The notes beneath the pieces were generated by a model, which was given only the letters and a program-made list of their open reading frames with translations, made no database searches and was not told where the DNA came from. Made by a program: the position numbers and the translations under genes. A stretch of DNA of 64,000 bases from contig NZ_AUTC01000066.1 of NCBI RefSeq assembly GCF_001461695.1, positions 96,087 through 160,086 on the forward strand. The letters are read 5' to 3'. Below, piece by piece: positions 53,355 to 61,727 of the stretch (position 1 is the stretch's first letter; each line of letters opens with the position of its first letter). Source of the stretch: Sinorhizobium fredii USDA 205. Lineage in GTDB: Bacteria; Pseudomonadota; Alphaproteobacteria; Rhizobiales; Rhizobiaceae.

Positions 53355-54391
53355 TCGCCATGCTGTCCGCTTCTCAATTGGCCGATCGTCTCGCGCGCGA
53401 CGCCGAGGCGGTCTGCCGTCATTACCTCTCCGCCGGCCATCGGGCCGGCAACTACTGGATTGTCGGCGACGTCGCCAACAGCAAGGGCAAGTCGCTCTAT
53501 GTCCATCTCTCCGGCCCGCGTGCTGGGCGGTGGACAGATGCAGCAACCTCTCAATATGGCGATCTGCTCGACCTCGTTCGAGAAACCTGCGGGTTGGTGG
53601 ACTTCCGTGATGTCGCAGACGAGGTGCGGCGTTTCCTAAGCCTTCCCCATCCGGCGTCGTCCCGCAGGGGCGACGCCCACACCGATCCGCCGGTCGATAG
53701 ACCGGCAGGCGAACGCGCAAGACGCTTGTTCCGGATGACGAAGCCGCTTGGCCGTTCACTGGCCGACAGCTATTTGCGCCAGCGGGGCATCCTGCGGGCA
53801 GCTCAGCACCAGGCGCTCCGTTTCCATCCCTCGTGCTTTTACCGGGACCTCGTGACCGGCAGGACGTTGAGCTATCCGGCGCTGATCGCAGCCGTGACCG
53901 ATCCCTCAGGCGCGATCACCGGTGTGCATCGCACCTGGCTCGATCCGGGGGGCGACGGAAAGGCGAAGGTGAACGATCCCCGCCGCGCGCTCGGCGGGCT
54001 GCTCGGAAATGCCGTGCGCTTCCGTTTTCCCGGTAATGCGCCCGTGCCGGTGATAGTCGCGGGCGAAGGGCTCGAAAGCATCTTGTCGCTCGCGCACGTG
54101 ATGCCGGGCATGCCGATGGCCGCGACGCTGACCGCCAATCACCTTTCCGCCTTTCGGCTGCCCCATGGTTGTCAGCGGCTCTACATCGCTGCCGATGCCG
54201 ATGCGGCCGGCCGGCATGGCATCGAGGGATTGAGCCGCCGCGCGCAGGCGCTCGGGATCCTGCCGCTCGTGCTCACCCCCGAACTCGGCGACTTCAACGA
54301 GGATCTGCGCCGGCTCGGACCCGACCGGCTCACTGGGCATCTGAGAGCCCAGCTCGCGCCGGAAGATGCCCAGGCCTTCCTGCCCACCTGA
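53351..54391 (+). CDS. Toprim-domain (primase-like) protein
   Basis: 346 residues, ATG overlapping the previous stop (ATGA). The Toprim site is complete: VIVAGEGLESILS (glutamate, about 235-247) and LYIAADADAAGRHGIEGL (DxD, about 276-293). The N-terminal region (1-110) has YLSAGHRAGNYWIVGD and DLLDLVRETCG, like the DUF7146-type leader of plasmid primase-like proteins, without zinc-finger cysteines. It is probably a single-strand priming or DNA-processing enzyme that works with the upstream helicase. Confidence 0.85.
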   Translation: MIAMLSASQLADRLARDAEAVCRHYLSAGHRAGNYWIVGDVANSKGKSLYVHLSGPRAGRWTDAATSQYGDLLDLVRETCGLVDFRDVADEVRRFLSLPHPASSRRGDAHTDPPVDRPAGERARRLFRMTKPLGRSLADSYLRQRGILRAAQHQALRFHPSCFYRDLVTGRTLSYPALIAAVTDPSGAITGVHRTWLDPGGDGKAKVNDPRRALGGLLGNAVRFRFPGNAPVPVIVAGEGLESILSLAHVMPGMPMAATLTANHLSAFRLPHGCQRLYIAADADAAGRHGIEGLSRRAQALGILPLVLTPELGDFNEDLRRLGPDRLTGHLRAQLAPEDAQAFLPT

Positions 54392-54772
54392 TGCTGCTGG
54401 ACGGAAAGGCGGGAGAGGGCGCGCCGTGGCAGGGAAGGCCGGTCCATGCTGGTCGCCGTTCGGGTAGGCGCGCGCCCGCGGGCCTGCCGAGAGGCGACCC
54501 TTACCAGACGGCTGTCGGGCCTTCAGCGGGTCGGTCGGGTTTCTTCCCCGCGCCGGCACTTCCTTGGCGCATCGGCTGTTCCGAAAACCGGTTCCCACTT
54601 TTCGGGCCGATGCTGAAGCCGGCGCTCCTCGCGGGCCAAGAAACCCTCCCTCAGCCGCCCGGCGCTTCGCTGGGCCGCGGCGTGAGGCACGCCGCGGTTC
54701 CGGTCTGCCCGCCGCATGGAAGGGATCGCCGTCAGGCCGCGAGAGGCGCGGCCCAAACCGACGGAGACCATC
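54392..54772. other. GC-rich spacer before the DUF2493 gene
   Basis: Nothing gene-like is supported. It is a GC-rich leader of the sort found before many genes of this region and ends with the ribosome binding site of the DUF2493 gene. Confidence 0.6.
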
Positions 54773-55714
54773 ATGAACCTGTCCCTTCCCATCGACGACG
54801 CCTTCGAACCCCACCACGCCTCTTCCCCGACCGACCGCTTCATCTACGAGATGCAGATCTATGGCCATCGCCCCTTCCATGACGAACCAGACCCGCGGCC
54901 GTTGCCCGAGGAGCCAGTGGTCCAGTCGGCGCTGGCCGCGATGTTCGACGCCATGTTCGAGATGCTCGGCGACACGCGGTTGGAGCCCGATCTCGAAGAT
55001 CTGCTCTGGTCGACGGTCAACCTCTTCCACCGCGCCGGCGAGCGCATTCAGCGCGAGCTTCAGCGCAATGAGGATGCGCAGCGAAGCGGACAGAGCGAGC
55101 AGGACGGCTCGGAGGTGAAAAGCGTCGAGCTCGAGCGTCACATCGCCGAGGGGATCACGCTCCTCGAGCGCCGCAATGCCTTCGAGTTCATGCGTGACTA
55201 TGCCGCCGATCTCTTCGAAGCCCAGACCGGATCGGCATGGCGCCCGCGCACCGGCTCGAAGGTCAGCCATGCCAATATGACCGCGGCGATGATCGACTCC
55301 AGAGATTTCCTGTCCGCCCGCCGCCGCGCCGAGACCGAGGTGCTGATCCCGGCCGGCACCAAGATCGCCTTCGGCGGCGGCATCGATTACAACGATCACG
55401 AACGGATCTGGGCGAAACTCGATCAGGCTCTCGCCAAATATCCCGATATGGTGCTGTTGCATGGCGGCTCGCCGAAGGGAGCCGAACGTATCGCCGCCTG
55501 CTGGGCCGAGGCGCGAAAGGTGACGCAGATCGCCTTCAAGCCGAACTGGACGAAGCACGCCAAGGCGGCACCTTTCCGCCGCAACGACGACATGGTGTCG
55601 GTCATGCCATCAGGCGTCATCATCTTCCCCGGCTCCGGCATCACCGGCAATCTCGCTGACAAAGCTCGCCGACTCGGCATCCCGGTCTGGCAGGCTGCGG
55701 GGGATGGCGCTTAA
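54773..55714 (+). CDS. DUF2493 (SLOG-superfamily) protein
   Basis: 313 residues from ATG 54773. The N-terminal half is helical and acidic (LEPDLEDLLWSTVNLFHRAG). The C-terminal DUF2493/SLOG domain (about 195-300) has TKIAFGGGIDYNDHERIWAK, DMVLLHGGSPKGAERIAACW and SVMPSGVIIFPGSGITGNLA, a Rossmann-like nucleotide-binding fold. SLOG proteins sense or process nucleotide signals. It is a usual neighbour of the strawberry-notch and Toprim genes on these plasmids; role unknown. Confidence 0.85.
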   Translation: MNLSLPIDDAFEPHHASSPTDRFIYEMQIYGHRPFHDEPDPRPLPEEPVVQSALAAMFDAMFEMLGDTRLEPDLEDLLWSTVNLFHRAGERIQRELQRNEDAQRSGQSEQDGSEVKSVELERHIAEGITLLERRNAFEFMRDYAADLFEAQTGSAWRPRTGSKVSHANMTAAMIDSRDFLSARRRAETEVLIPAGTKIAFGGGIDYNDHERIWAKLDQALAKYPDMVLLHGGSPKGAERIAACWAEARKVTQIAFKPNWTKHAKAAPFRRNDDMVSVMPSGVIIFPGSGITGNLADKARRLGIPVWQAAGDGA

Positions 55715-55763
55715 GGCGCCATTTCCCCACATGGCTAAGGCGATGCTTGCATTTCTTGAAAAT

Positions 55764-55773
55764 TGTGTACACA
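55764..55773 (+). promoter_or_regulatory. Palindromic operator of the Phd-PIN pair
   Basis: TGTGTACACA is a perfect 10-bp palindrome 25 bp before the antitoxin start. Phd antitoxins of this family repress their own promoter through such palindromes. Confidence 0.65.
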
Positions 55774-55798
55774 TTTCCCACTGAAACGGAGCCTCGCC

Positions 55799-56065
55799 AT
55801 GCCTCAATCCCGGCAGCAGACATCAACTCCCCGCCGCGTCGGCGTGCGGGAATTTCGCGGCAACCTGACGTCCTTCCTCAAGCAGGTCGAAGACGGGCAG
55901 AGGTTCGTCCTGACGTCCCATCATAAGGTCGTTGCGGAAATCGGACCGCCGTCGTCAGACGTCGTCATACGGAAACCAGGTGCATTGCGCGGAAAGATCA
56001 AAGTTGCCGATGACTTCGACAGCCTGCCGGAGGATGTTCTAAAGTCCATGGAAGATGGGACGTGA
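55799..56065 (+). CDS. Phd/YefM-type antitoxin
   Basis: 88 residues from ATG 55799. RRVGVREFRGNLTSFLKQVE and DGQRFVLTSHHKVVAEIGPP are the Phd DNA-binding fold; the C-terminal tail (KVADDFDSLPEDVLKSMEDG) is the acidic toxin-neutralising part. Its stop overlaps the toxin start by 4 bp (GTGA). It should neutralise the PIN toxin and repress the promoter at the TGTGTACACA palindrome. Confidence 0.9.
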   Translation: MPQSRQQTSTPRRVGVREFRGNLTSFLKQVEDGQRFVLTSHHKVVAEIGPPSSDVVIRKPGALRGKIKVADDFDSLPEDVLKSMEDGT

Positions 56066-56460
56066 GGCTGCTGCTCGATACGCATGCCTTGTTGTGGTGG
56101 CTGAACGACGACGAGAAGCTGGGGAATCATGCGCGAGGCCTTATCGGCGATCCTGAGAACGACGTCCTCGTCAGTGCCGTCTCCCTTTGGGAAATCACCG
56201 TGAAGCTGCGGATTGGCAAACTTGATGCCGATATAGAAGAGATTCTTGCGATCTTGCCGGGTCAGGGATTCGACCGGCTGGATATTACAAATGCGCATCT
56301 TATCGCTCTTACGGCTCTTCCGCTTCATCACCGCGATCCCTTCGATCATCTTCTCGTGGCGCAGGCCATGGCGGAGGGAGCGCATTTCGTTTCCCAGGAT
56401 CAGAATGTCGCACTCTATGGCATTCCGTTCGTCACTTGCTCGGATCCAGTTGTCTCGTGA
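56062..56460 (+). CDS. PIN-domain (VapC-like) toxin
   Basis: 132 residues with GTG start. The active-site acids are present: RLLLDTHALLWWLND (D6), SAVSLWEITVKLRIGKL (glutamate about 44) and LHHRDPFDHLLVAQAMAEGA (aspartates about 91-95), then FVSQDQNVALY. VapC toxins cleave tRNA or rRNA. With the Phd gene it forms an intact addiction module that would stabilise this plasmid, unlike the broken PIN locus at 37.8-38.6 kb. Confidence 0.9.
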   Translation: MRLLLDTHALLWWLNDDEKLGNHARGLIGDPENDVLVSAVSLWEITVKLRIGKLDADIEEILAILPGQGFDRLDITNAHLIALTALPLHHRDPFDHLLVAQAMAEGAHFVSQDQNVALYGIPFVTCSDPVVS

Positions 56461-56921
56461 TCTCCGACGGGCTTGGTTCCGCTGACCAAGCCGGCTCCGA
56501 TCGCTCGGATGGCGCGCTTGCCCGTGGCGATGTGCCTGGCGAACACCGACGGCTCAGATGGCCGGGCGCGGACGGACGAGTGGGGGAAAGATCACTCATC
56601 TGATGCCCACGCGATCAGCTTCACCCGGTATTGCCGCACGGTCTGCAGGCGGCATACCGTCCCCGTGTCCACCTCTCGGATCAACAAAGGGATGATATCG
56701 ACAGGGGACGTGTGCCTGCTGTAGTTGGGAGCGGGCGAGGGTACCCGATTGACTGGCTTGGAGGCAAAACGTTCAAGGGATGCGCGGCCGATACCCCGCA
56801 GCGCTGGGCCGGGCGGCTATGATGGTTTGTCGCGTCCTTCAGTTGCCCCGAACCATTCCCGTTTTATGTCGCTCGTATAGACGACCGCCTGCTTTTGCGG
56901 CCAACCCCTAAAGGGGTAAGA
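56461..56921. other. Non-coding stretch downstream of the toxin gene
   Basis: No gene is supported between the toxin gene and the inverted repeat at 56922. Composition is mixed, and no strong hairpin or promoter is visible. Confidence 0.55.
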
Positions 56922-57002
56922 CTCGGCCGAAATTTTTGCAAAATTCGATTTCGGTTCTTTTCTCTCGGCGGAAAATAGAATTTTGCAAAAATTTCGGCCG
57001 AG
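56922..57002. repeat. Perfect 25-bp inverted repeat upstream of the DUF736 gene
   Basis: The arm at 56922-56946 (begins CTCGGCCGAAATTTTTGC) is the exact reverse complement of the arm at 56978-57002, separated by 31 bp. The arms are GC-rich outside and A+T-rich inside. It ends 73 bp before the DUF736 start. A long perfect dyad of this kind could be a protein-binding site, an RNA leader structure or a recombination site; which one cannot be decided from sequence. Confidence 0.85.
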
Positions 57003-57075
57003 CTGACCGCAGCAGGTCGGCCGTCTCTTCGCGCGCCATCGGGAATGGTCCCGAGCAACCGAAGGAGACAGTACC

Positions 57076-57399
57076 ATGGCCACCACGATCGCAACCCTGA
57101 CGCAGAAGACCGACGGCATCCTCGAAGGCGTCTTCGCCACCATCCGGGTCAACGCCCCGATCGCCATCGTCCCGAACGCAAGCAAGTCGAGCGAAGAAGC
57201 CCCCGATTACCGCGTCATCCACCGCAAGACCGGCTTCGAGATCGGCGCGGGTTGGAACCGCATCGCCCGCCAGACCGGCGAGGAATACCTCTCGGTGAAG
57301 CTGGAGGCCCCCGAGATCGGCGTGATCTTCGGCAACCTGGCACCGGCACCCGGCGGCGATCCGAGCAAGAAGGTGATCCTCTGGAACAATCCGAACTGA
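57076..57399 (+). CDS. DUF736 protein
   Basis: 107 residues, ATG at 57076 after GAAGGAGACAG. It has the DUF736 features: TLTQKTDGILEGVFATI, DYRVIHRKTGFEIGAGWNRI and GEEYLSVKLEAPEIG. It is a very abundant plasmid and ICE-borne small protein in Rhizobiales, usually highly expressed; function unknown, single-strand DNA binding has been suggested by some. A hairpin follows 13 bp after the stop. Confidence 0.9.
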   Translation: MATTIATLTQKTDGILEGVFATIRVNAPIAIVPNASKSSEEAPDYRVIHRKTGFEIGAGWNRIARQTGEEYLSVKLEAPEIGVIFGNLAPAPGGDPSKKVILWNNPN

Positions 57400-57412
57400 C
57401 GAGCCAAGCGAG

Positions 57413-57434
57413 CGGCCCCGAGCAATCGGGGCCG
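57413..57434 (+). terminator. Hairpin after the DUF736 gene
   Basis: CGGCCCCG (57413-57420) and CGGGGCCG (57427-57434) form a perfect 8-bp stem with a 6-base loop. A T-run is lacking, so termination may be weak. Confidence 0.5.
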
Positions 57435-57724
57435 GCTTCATCGTTTCGCGCAGCATCGGGAGCAAAAACGGGCATCGAGCCCGCTTTTGCTCCTCCTGCC
57501 GTGCCACATGAGAGGAAAGCCTGTCTGCTCAGATAGCCAAGTCTGCCGTGAGCATCGCGCCGCCTCAAGGACATCGCGGCCCCTCCAATTTTCAGCCGGT
57601 GCCCTGAAGGGCACCGTCAGAAAATCGGTTCCTCCGCTCGCCGCCTCCGGCGGTCGCTCACGCGATCCTTGACCCGGCCCGATCCTCACGACCCCGGGCG
57701 TCATCTTTCACACTATCCAAGGAG
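57435..57724. other. GC-rich spacer after DUF736
   Basis: No gene or clear signal is seen in this stretch, which ends at the ribosome binding site CAAGGAG of the small gene at 57725. Confidence 0.5.
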
Positions 57725-57901
57725 ATGACGACGATGACGATTGCACTCGAAATTCAGGTTGAAGAACTGCGCGCCGAGCTCAGGAACGCAGACCCCGCCG
57801 AACGCCGCCAGATCGAAGTGGAGCTGGAACTGGCTGGGGCCGAACTGGCGGCGGCGATCGCCGAACAGGAGGGCGCCATCGACGCCGCTCCGCCCTTCTG
57901 A
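57725..57901 (+). CDS. Small coiled-coil-like plasmid protein
   Basis: 58 residues from ATG 57725 (a second ATG at 57734), with AAGGAG just upstream. The sequence LEIQVEELRAELRNADPAER and RQIEVELELAGAELAAAIAE is strongly helical and acidic, probably a coiled coil. Similar short genes follow DUF736 on rhizobial plasmids; no function known. Confidence 0.6.
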   Translation: MTTMTIALEIQVEELRAELRNADPAERRQIEVELELAGAELAAAIAEQEGAIDAAPPF

Positions 57902-57982
57902 GGGGGGCGTTTGCCCTCGCGCCTGGGCCGGCACGCCGGATCGACCGGCGCGTCGACCCGGGGCTCCGCTTCGTACCAGTGA

Positions 57983-58333
57983 TCACCGGTAGGGATCCGG
58001 TACGCTCGCCGCGGGCAACCCGCGGGCCATGTGTTCACGCCGAACACGTGTGTTCGGTCGATAGCCGCGCGCCCGTTTGGTCCGCAGCAGATCGAGGAAC
58101 AAGCGGACAGCATCCTCTTCCTTGTCGAAGTGATGCACCATGGCCTGTCCGACTGTCCCGATGCGTCCCCAACGCCGCGTGAGGCAGGGCGTACCGAACA
58201 GCGTCGGTTCGATCGCGAGCGCGTAGAAGCGCGCCATGTTTTTCGTCGCATCCGTGCGTTCGATGTAGAGCTGATAGGGCTGAGTGAGCATGGCGTAAGA
58301 ATCGCCCGTCCCGGCTTTCGCGTCCAACGACAC
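57983..58333 (-). CDS. WGR-domain protein
   Basis: 116 residues with a GTG start at 58333; an ATG at 58291 (MLTQPYQLYIERTD) is an alternative start that fits the domain better. The WGR motif is RRWGRIGTVGQAMVHHFDKE, preceded by MARFYALAIEPTLFGTPCLT. WGR domains bind nucleic acid or proteins in PARP-like and MolR-like contexts; stand-alone versions are common on rhizobial plasmids with no assigned role. Confidence 0.8.
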   Translation of the reverse strand: MSLDAKAGTGDSYAMLTQPYQLYIERTDATKNMARFYALAIEPTLFGTPCLTRRWGRIGTVGQAMVHHFDKEEDAVRLFLDLLRTKRARGYRPNTRVRREHMARGLPAASVPDPYR

Positions 58334-58650
58334 TTATGAATCGGTCGGCCTCCTCCGATTCATTTTCGTGATCGATCGTCGAGGCTGAAGATCGTTGTTT
58401 GGGCGAGCCGGCCGACGGCCGACCGGGTGCTATTCGCTTCGCTCACGGAGCCCGCAAAAAGGTCTCCGCCTCCGGTCACGCCCCCTCTCGCGGAATAATC
58501 CGGCCGGATCGACCGGCCGCCTCATAGCAAAGGGAATACCCTTTGCGCTCCCCGTCGGTTGCGTGAATGACATCGATCATGTTCTTGCTTTGATCCCACG
58601 GTGCGAATAGACTCTCAGGAACCTGACAGTCTCTCGCCGAGGAGCCCGTC
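58334..58650. other. Spacer between the WGR gene and the membrane-protein gene
   Basis: No gene supported. It contains several GGCCGG/CCGGCC alternations that can fold, without a clear terminator. The ribosome binding site of the gene at 58651 lies at its right end. Confidence 0.5.
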
Positions 58651-59046
58651 ATGTCGATAGAGCCTCAAAGCGCTCAACGCGAAACCGGCGCGACGATCCG
58701 AAGCGGAACTTTCCGCGCGCTTCGGTTCATCGTCAGGCTTCCGTTCGCGATCGCCTTCGGCGTCGTCAGGGCGGCGGTTTACAGCGCGTGGTATCTCGCC
58801 TTCTATATCCTTTGCATGTTCCGCCCGTTCACAGGTTTCATGATGCTCACGGCGATCGTCATGGTGCCGATGTCGATCGTCGTCTACGCCCATCCCGAAG
58901 CGGCGAACGGCATGCCCTTCTGGGCGTTCGGTCTGATGGCGCTCGGGCTCGTTGCCTTTGCGATCGGCTATACGATTTTCCTCGACTGGTTCACGCCGCC
59001 TGGCGCGGAGGACCCGTTCGCCCGGTATCGCCGTTCCGATCGATAG
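58651..59046 (+). CDS. Small inner-membrane protein
   Basis: 131 residues from ATG 58651 (GAGGAG upstream). Hydrophobic segments at about 30-55 (IAFGVVRAAVYSAWYLAFYI), 60-80 (GFMMLTAIVMVPMSIVVYA) and 92-112 (FGLMALGLVAFAIGYTIFL) indicate three membrane spans. It sits next to the transfer genes and converges on traG. No family name known to me; a mating-related role is inference from position. Confidence 0.65.
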   Translation: MSIEPQSAQRETGATIRSGTFRALRFIVRLPFAIAFGVVRAAVYSAWYLAFYILCMFRPFTGFMMLTAIVMVPMSIVVYAHPEAANGMPFWAFGLMALGLVAFAIGYTIFLDWFTPPGAEDPFARYRRSDR

Positions 59047-59076
59047 GGCTTCTCCCAATGTGAGGCTGGCGGCTCA

Positions 59077-60996
59077 TCACGGGATCGGCTTGACGAAGCG
59101 ATTGGCCTTCGCGGCCTCGTTCATGTCCTTCCGCCGGAAGTAGATTGCCCGACCGCAGCGGATCGGGCTGTGGCCCTGAACGATGATGATCTGCTCGTCT
59201 TTTCGCATCGATTGGGTGATCTCGTGCGGCATGATCAGCGGCCGGCGTTGGAAGTTGACGCTCTCGGATTTGCGCGATGCGCTGTTCTTCGTGTCCCAGC
59301 CGATGTTGCGGGAGCTTCCCTTCACCTCCACCGTCATCTCGCCGCACTGCGCCGAAACATTGCGCGCCGTGTCGAGCGCCTTGATCGCGGCATAGGAGGC
59401 GAAGGCGCAGCCGTCGATCCACGACGTCGCGCCATCCTTCCCGAAATGCCGCTCCAACTGGCCGACCGACTGGTACATCAGCATCATGGAAATGCCGTAC
59501 TTGCGGCCGCGATCGCGCGCCTCCTCGAGTACCCGCATGTAGCCGAGGAGATCGACCTCATCGAGCATGAACAGCGCCCGGCGCTTGAAGCCGCCATCGG
59601 CCTGGACCATGGCGTTGATCAGCGAGCCGATGATGACGCGGCCGATCCCCGGATAGGAGCGCAGGATCGATGCCGGGATGTTGAGGAACACGTCCTTGTT
59701 GCCCGAGACGATATCGCTCGACTTGAACGCATTACCGCAGACGAGCGCGGCGTAGCTGTCGAGCGAGAGCCATTGTGTGTCTTTCGACGCCGTCGAATAG
59801 ACGCCGGAGAAGGTCTGCTCGGTCATGTTGGTGAAGACGCCGAGCGTCTCGCGGATGAACGCGGACGCGGAATGCTCCTGAATGTCGCGCAGCATCGCCA
59901 GCACCGAGGGCTCCGGCTCGGACACGATCTGCCGGAGACTGCGTAAGTTTCGCCGGCCGGCATATTCGGGCGACAGCATCACATGGGTGAGCAGGCCGGT
60001 CAGGAGATTGTGCGCCTGGTTTTGGAAATAGGAGCCGGTCGAGCTTTCGAAGCGTATACTTTCCGACAAAAGCATGTGGGCAATGCCGACGATGTCCTCT
60101 TCCTTTTGCCGTGAGTGCTCGATGCCATCGAGCACGTTGAAGCCCATGATCGGGTTCGTCGGATCAAGCACCATCACCTCGCGGCCGAGCACGCGGGTTC
60201 GGTGCTCGACCACCATGGGCGCGACCTCGGTGGAAGGATCGAGGCAGATCAGCGGCCCGGTATAACGCAGCGCCGTCGGCACCACATTGCTCGTCGTCTT
60301 GTATCCACCCGACCCGGCAAAGAAGAGCATATGCGTGGAATCGAAGTCTTGGCGGTAGGTCAGCAACGGGGTCTTGCCGCCTTTCCCCCATGCGGCAGGA
60401 TCGTTCGGATCGAAGGGCAGTTCATGGACGATGTCCTTGTCGACGCGGTAGCGCTCGCCGACCACGATCTCGCCGTCCGGCGGAAACAGCTTTCCCGCCG
60501 CCGACATCGGCAGCCAGTCCGCGTCCCCGAAGGTTCCGAGCTTGGCGCGCTTCACCGGTTCGGACACGACGGTGGAAATACGCGCGGCGATCGCCACCGC
60601 GATGAAGCCTACGACCGCGCCGACGACAGCGACCATGTCGAGATAGGACAGTGCCCGGTCCCATGATAGCGCGCCGCTCTCCACGGATGGGGCGAGCCGG
60701 CCGAATTCACGGACCGCGTAGAAGCCGGCGACCGTCAGAAAACAGGCGAGGCCTGCCATCGCGACCGGCCTTCGCCGGTGCAATGGCAAGGCCCAAACGG
60801 CCAAGAGGCCGGCGAGCGGCCCGAACAAAAGCGCCGGCACCGGCGAGACCCGCAGGAACCAGTATTGCGTTTTCCCCGACATGCCTTCGGCAAGAGCCTG
60901 CCAGCGCCAGCCGACGACATAGACGGCAAAGGCGGTGACGGCGACGGGCACCAGAACGAGCAACAGGCTCGGATGCGGTTTTGCCTTCAGTGCCAT
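59077..60996 (-). CDS. traG: TraG, VirD4-type conjugative coupling protein
   Basis: 639 residues. Four membrane spans occupy the first about 150 residues (LLLVLVPVAVTAFAVYVV, ALLFGPLAGLLAVWAL and two more). Walker A is FFAGSGGYKTTS (about 224-235) and Walker B RALFMLDEVDLLGYM (about 472-486). TraG couples the relaxosome to the type IV secretion channel, which is not encoded in this window. The start overlaps the end of traD by 10 bp. The ATG at 60996 and intact frame suggest a functional gene. Confidence 0.93.
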   Translation of the reverse strand: MALKAKPHPSLLLVLVPVAVTAFAVYVVGWRWQALAEGMSGKTQYWFLRVSPVPALLFGPLAGLLAVWALPLHRRRPVAMAGLACFLTVAGFYAVREFGRLAPSVESGALSWDRALSYLDMVAVVGAVVGFIAVAIAARISTVVSEPVKRAKLGTFGDADWLPMSAAGKLFPPDGEIVVGERYRVDKDIVHELPFDPNDPAAWGKGGKTPLLTYRQDFDSTHMLFFAGSGGYKTTSNVVPTALRYTGPLICLDPSTEVAPMVVEHRTRVLGREVMVLDPTNPIMGFNVLDGIEHSRQKEEDIVGIAHMLLSESIRFESSTGSYFQNQAHNLLTGLLTHVMLSPEYAGRRNLRSLRQIVSEPEPSVLAMLRDIQEHSASAFIRETLGVFTNMTEQTFSGVYSTASKDTQWLSLDSYAALVCGNAFKSSDIVSGNKDVFLNIPASILRSYPGIGRVIIGSLINAMVQADGGFKRRALFMLDEVDLLGYMRVLEEARDRGRKYGISMMLMYQSVGQLERHFGKDGATSWIDGCAFASYAAIKALDTARNVSAQCGEMTVEVKGSSRNIGWDTKNSASRKSESVNFQRRPLIMPHEITQSMRKDEQIIIVQGHSPIRCGRAIYFRRKDMNEAAKANRFVKPIP

Positions 60997-61226
60997 TCCG
61001 GCGCCTCCGCGATGCCGGATGATCCCGCATCCAGCGCGGGAGCCTTGAAGGCTTCCTCGCCGATATCGCGCAGCCGCCGATGCTCGGCAGAGCCGGGCGC
61101 GACGCTTGCCAGTTCGATGAGGCCGCCGAGCAGAAACGCCCGGTCGGCGTTCGACAGTCCCGCCCTGACGACGATGCCGCCAAGCAGGAATTTCTCGCGG
61201 GCCTCCTTTTTGCGATCAGCCGTCAT
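60987..61226 (-). CDS. traD: TraD, small conjugal transfer protein
   Basis: 79 residues from ATG 61226. EAREKFLLGGIVVRAGLSNA and DRAFLLGGLIELASVAPG match the short TraD of Ti and pSym plasmids, an accessory relaxosome protein. It overlaps traC by 11 bp upstream and traG by 10 bp downstream, in the usual traC-traD-traG order. Confidence 0.88.
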   Translation of the reverse strand: MTADRKKEAREKFLLGGIVVRAGLSNADRAFLLGGLIELASVAPGSAEHRRLRDIGEEAFKAPALDAGSSGIAEAPEWH

Positions 61227-61503
61227 GAGAAACCTCCGCCGTCGTTCCAGACCCGCCATTTGGCGGTCGACGCGGCGAAGCAGTTGCGCCAGCAGTCCCC
61301 TTCTTTTCCCCTTTGCGAAATCGCGCGGCGATCTCTTCGAAGACCGCGTCGAGCTCCTCGTCGGCGATCTCCATCTCCGCCAAACCTGATTTTGTCGCGG
61401 CGCGTGCAAACCGTTCGGCGGATTTTACTATCAGCGTTCGTCTGCGCTCGCGCAGCTTTTCGATCTGGGCGTCGATATCGGAAATCGATGATTTTGCGGC
61501 CAT
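61216..61503 (-). CDS. traC: TraC, relaxosome accessory protein
   Basis: 95 residues. The N-terminal coiled coil (SDIDAQIEKLRERRRTLIVK, then SAERFARAATKSGLAE) and EELDAVFEEIAARFRKG are typical of TraC of rhizobial plasmids, which binds near oriT together with TraD and helps TraA. ATG at 61503 with AGGAAAGGAC upstream. The divergent spacer toward traA contains the dyad operator (61549-61572) and oriT. Confidence 0.9.
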   Translation of the reverse strand: MAAKSSISDIDAQIEKLRERRRTLIVKSAERFARAATKSGLAEMEIADEELDAVFEEIAARFRKGEKKGTAGATASPRRPPNGGSGTTAEVSHDG

Positions 61504-61548
61504 TCGGGTATGTCCTTTCCTGTTCGAGCAATCTGATCGGCGTCGATT

Positions 61549-61572
61549 ATACTATCTGGAAAATGATAGTAA
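61549..61572 (-). promoter_or_regulatory. Dyad operator upstream of traC (copy 2)
   Basis: ATACTATC (61549-61556), 8-bp spacer, GATAGTAA (61565-61572); inner 7-bp arms are perfectly complementary. It is 46 bp upstream of traC and about 155 bp upstream of traA, so it can control the traCDG promoter. It matches the element at 47045-47068 in arms, spacer length and distance from the gene. Confidence 0.7.
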
Positions 61573-61674
61573 ACTAGGCTAGTGTGTATCATCCCGAAAA
61601 CGTCGCAGCCGGAAAGCCGGCCGATGGCCGTCTTCCGGAGAAGCGGTATCGGCCCTTCGGTCCGATCGGTTTGA

Positions 61675-61702
61675 GGGCGCAATATACGTCGCTGGCGCGA
61701 CG
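61675..61702 (+). other. oriT: Origin of transfer (oriT), RSF1010/Ti-type
   Basis: GGGCGCAATATACGTCGC followed by TGGCGCGACG matches the core of Ti and pSym oriT sites. The nic hexamer region GGGCGC (TGCGCCCT-type on the other strand) is at 61675-61680, and the adjacent dyad is CGTCGC (61687-61692) / GCGACG (61697-61702). It lies between divergent traC and traA, as expected. Confidence 0.85.
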
Positions 61703-61727
61703 TGCTCGGAGAGGTCTGGAGACGGTC

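Noticed and set aside
53906..55558. Minus-strand open frame of 550 codons
   Set aside because: Antisense across the Toprim and DUF2493 genes, with low-complexity Arg/Gly-rich product.
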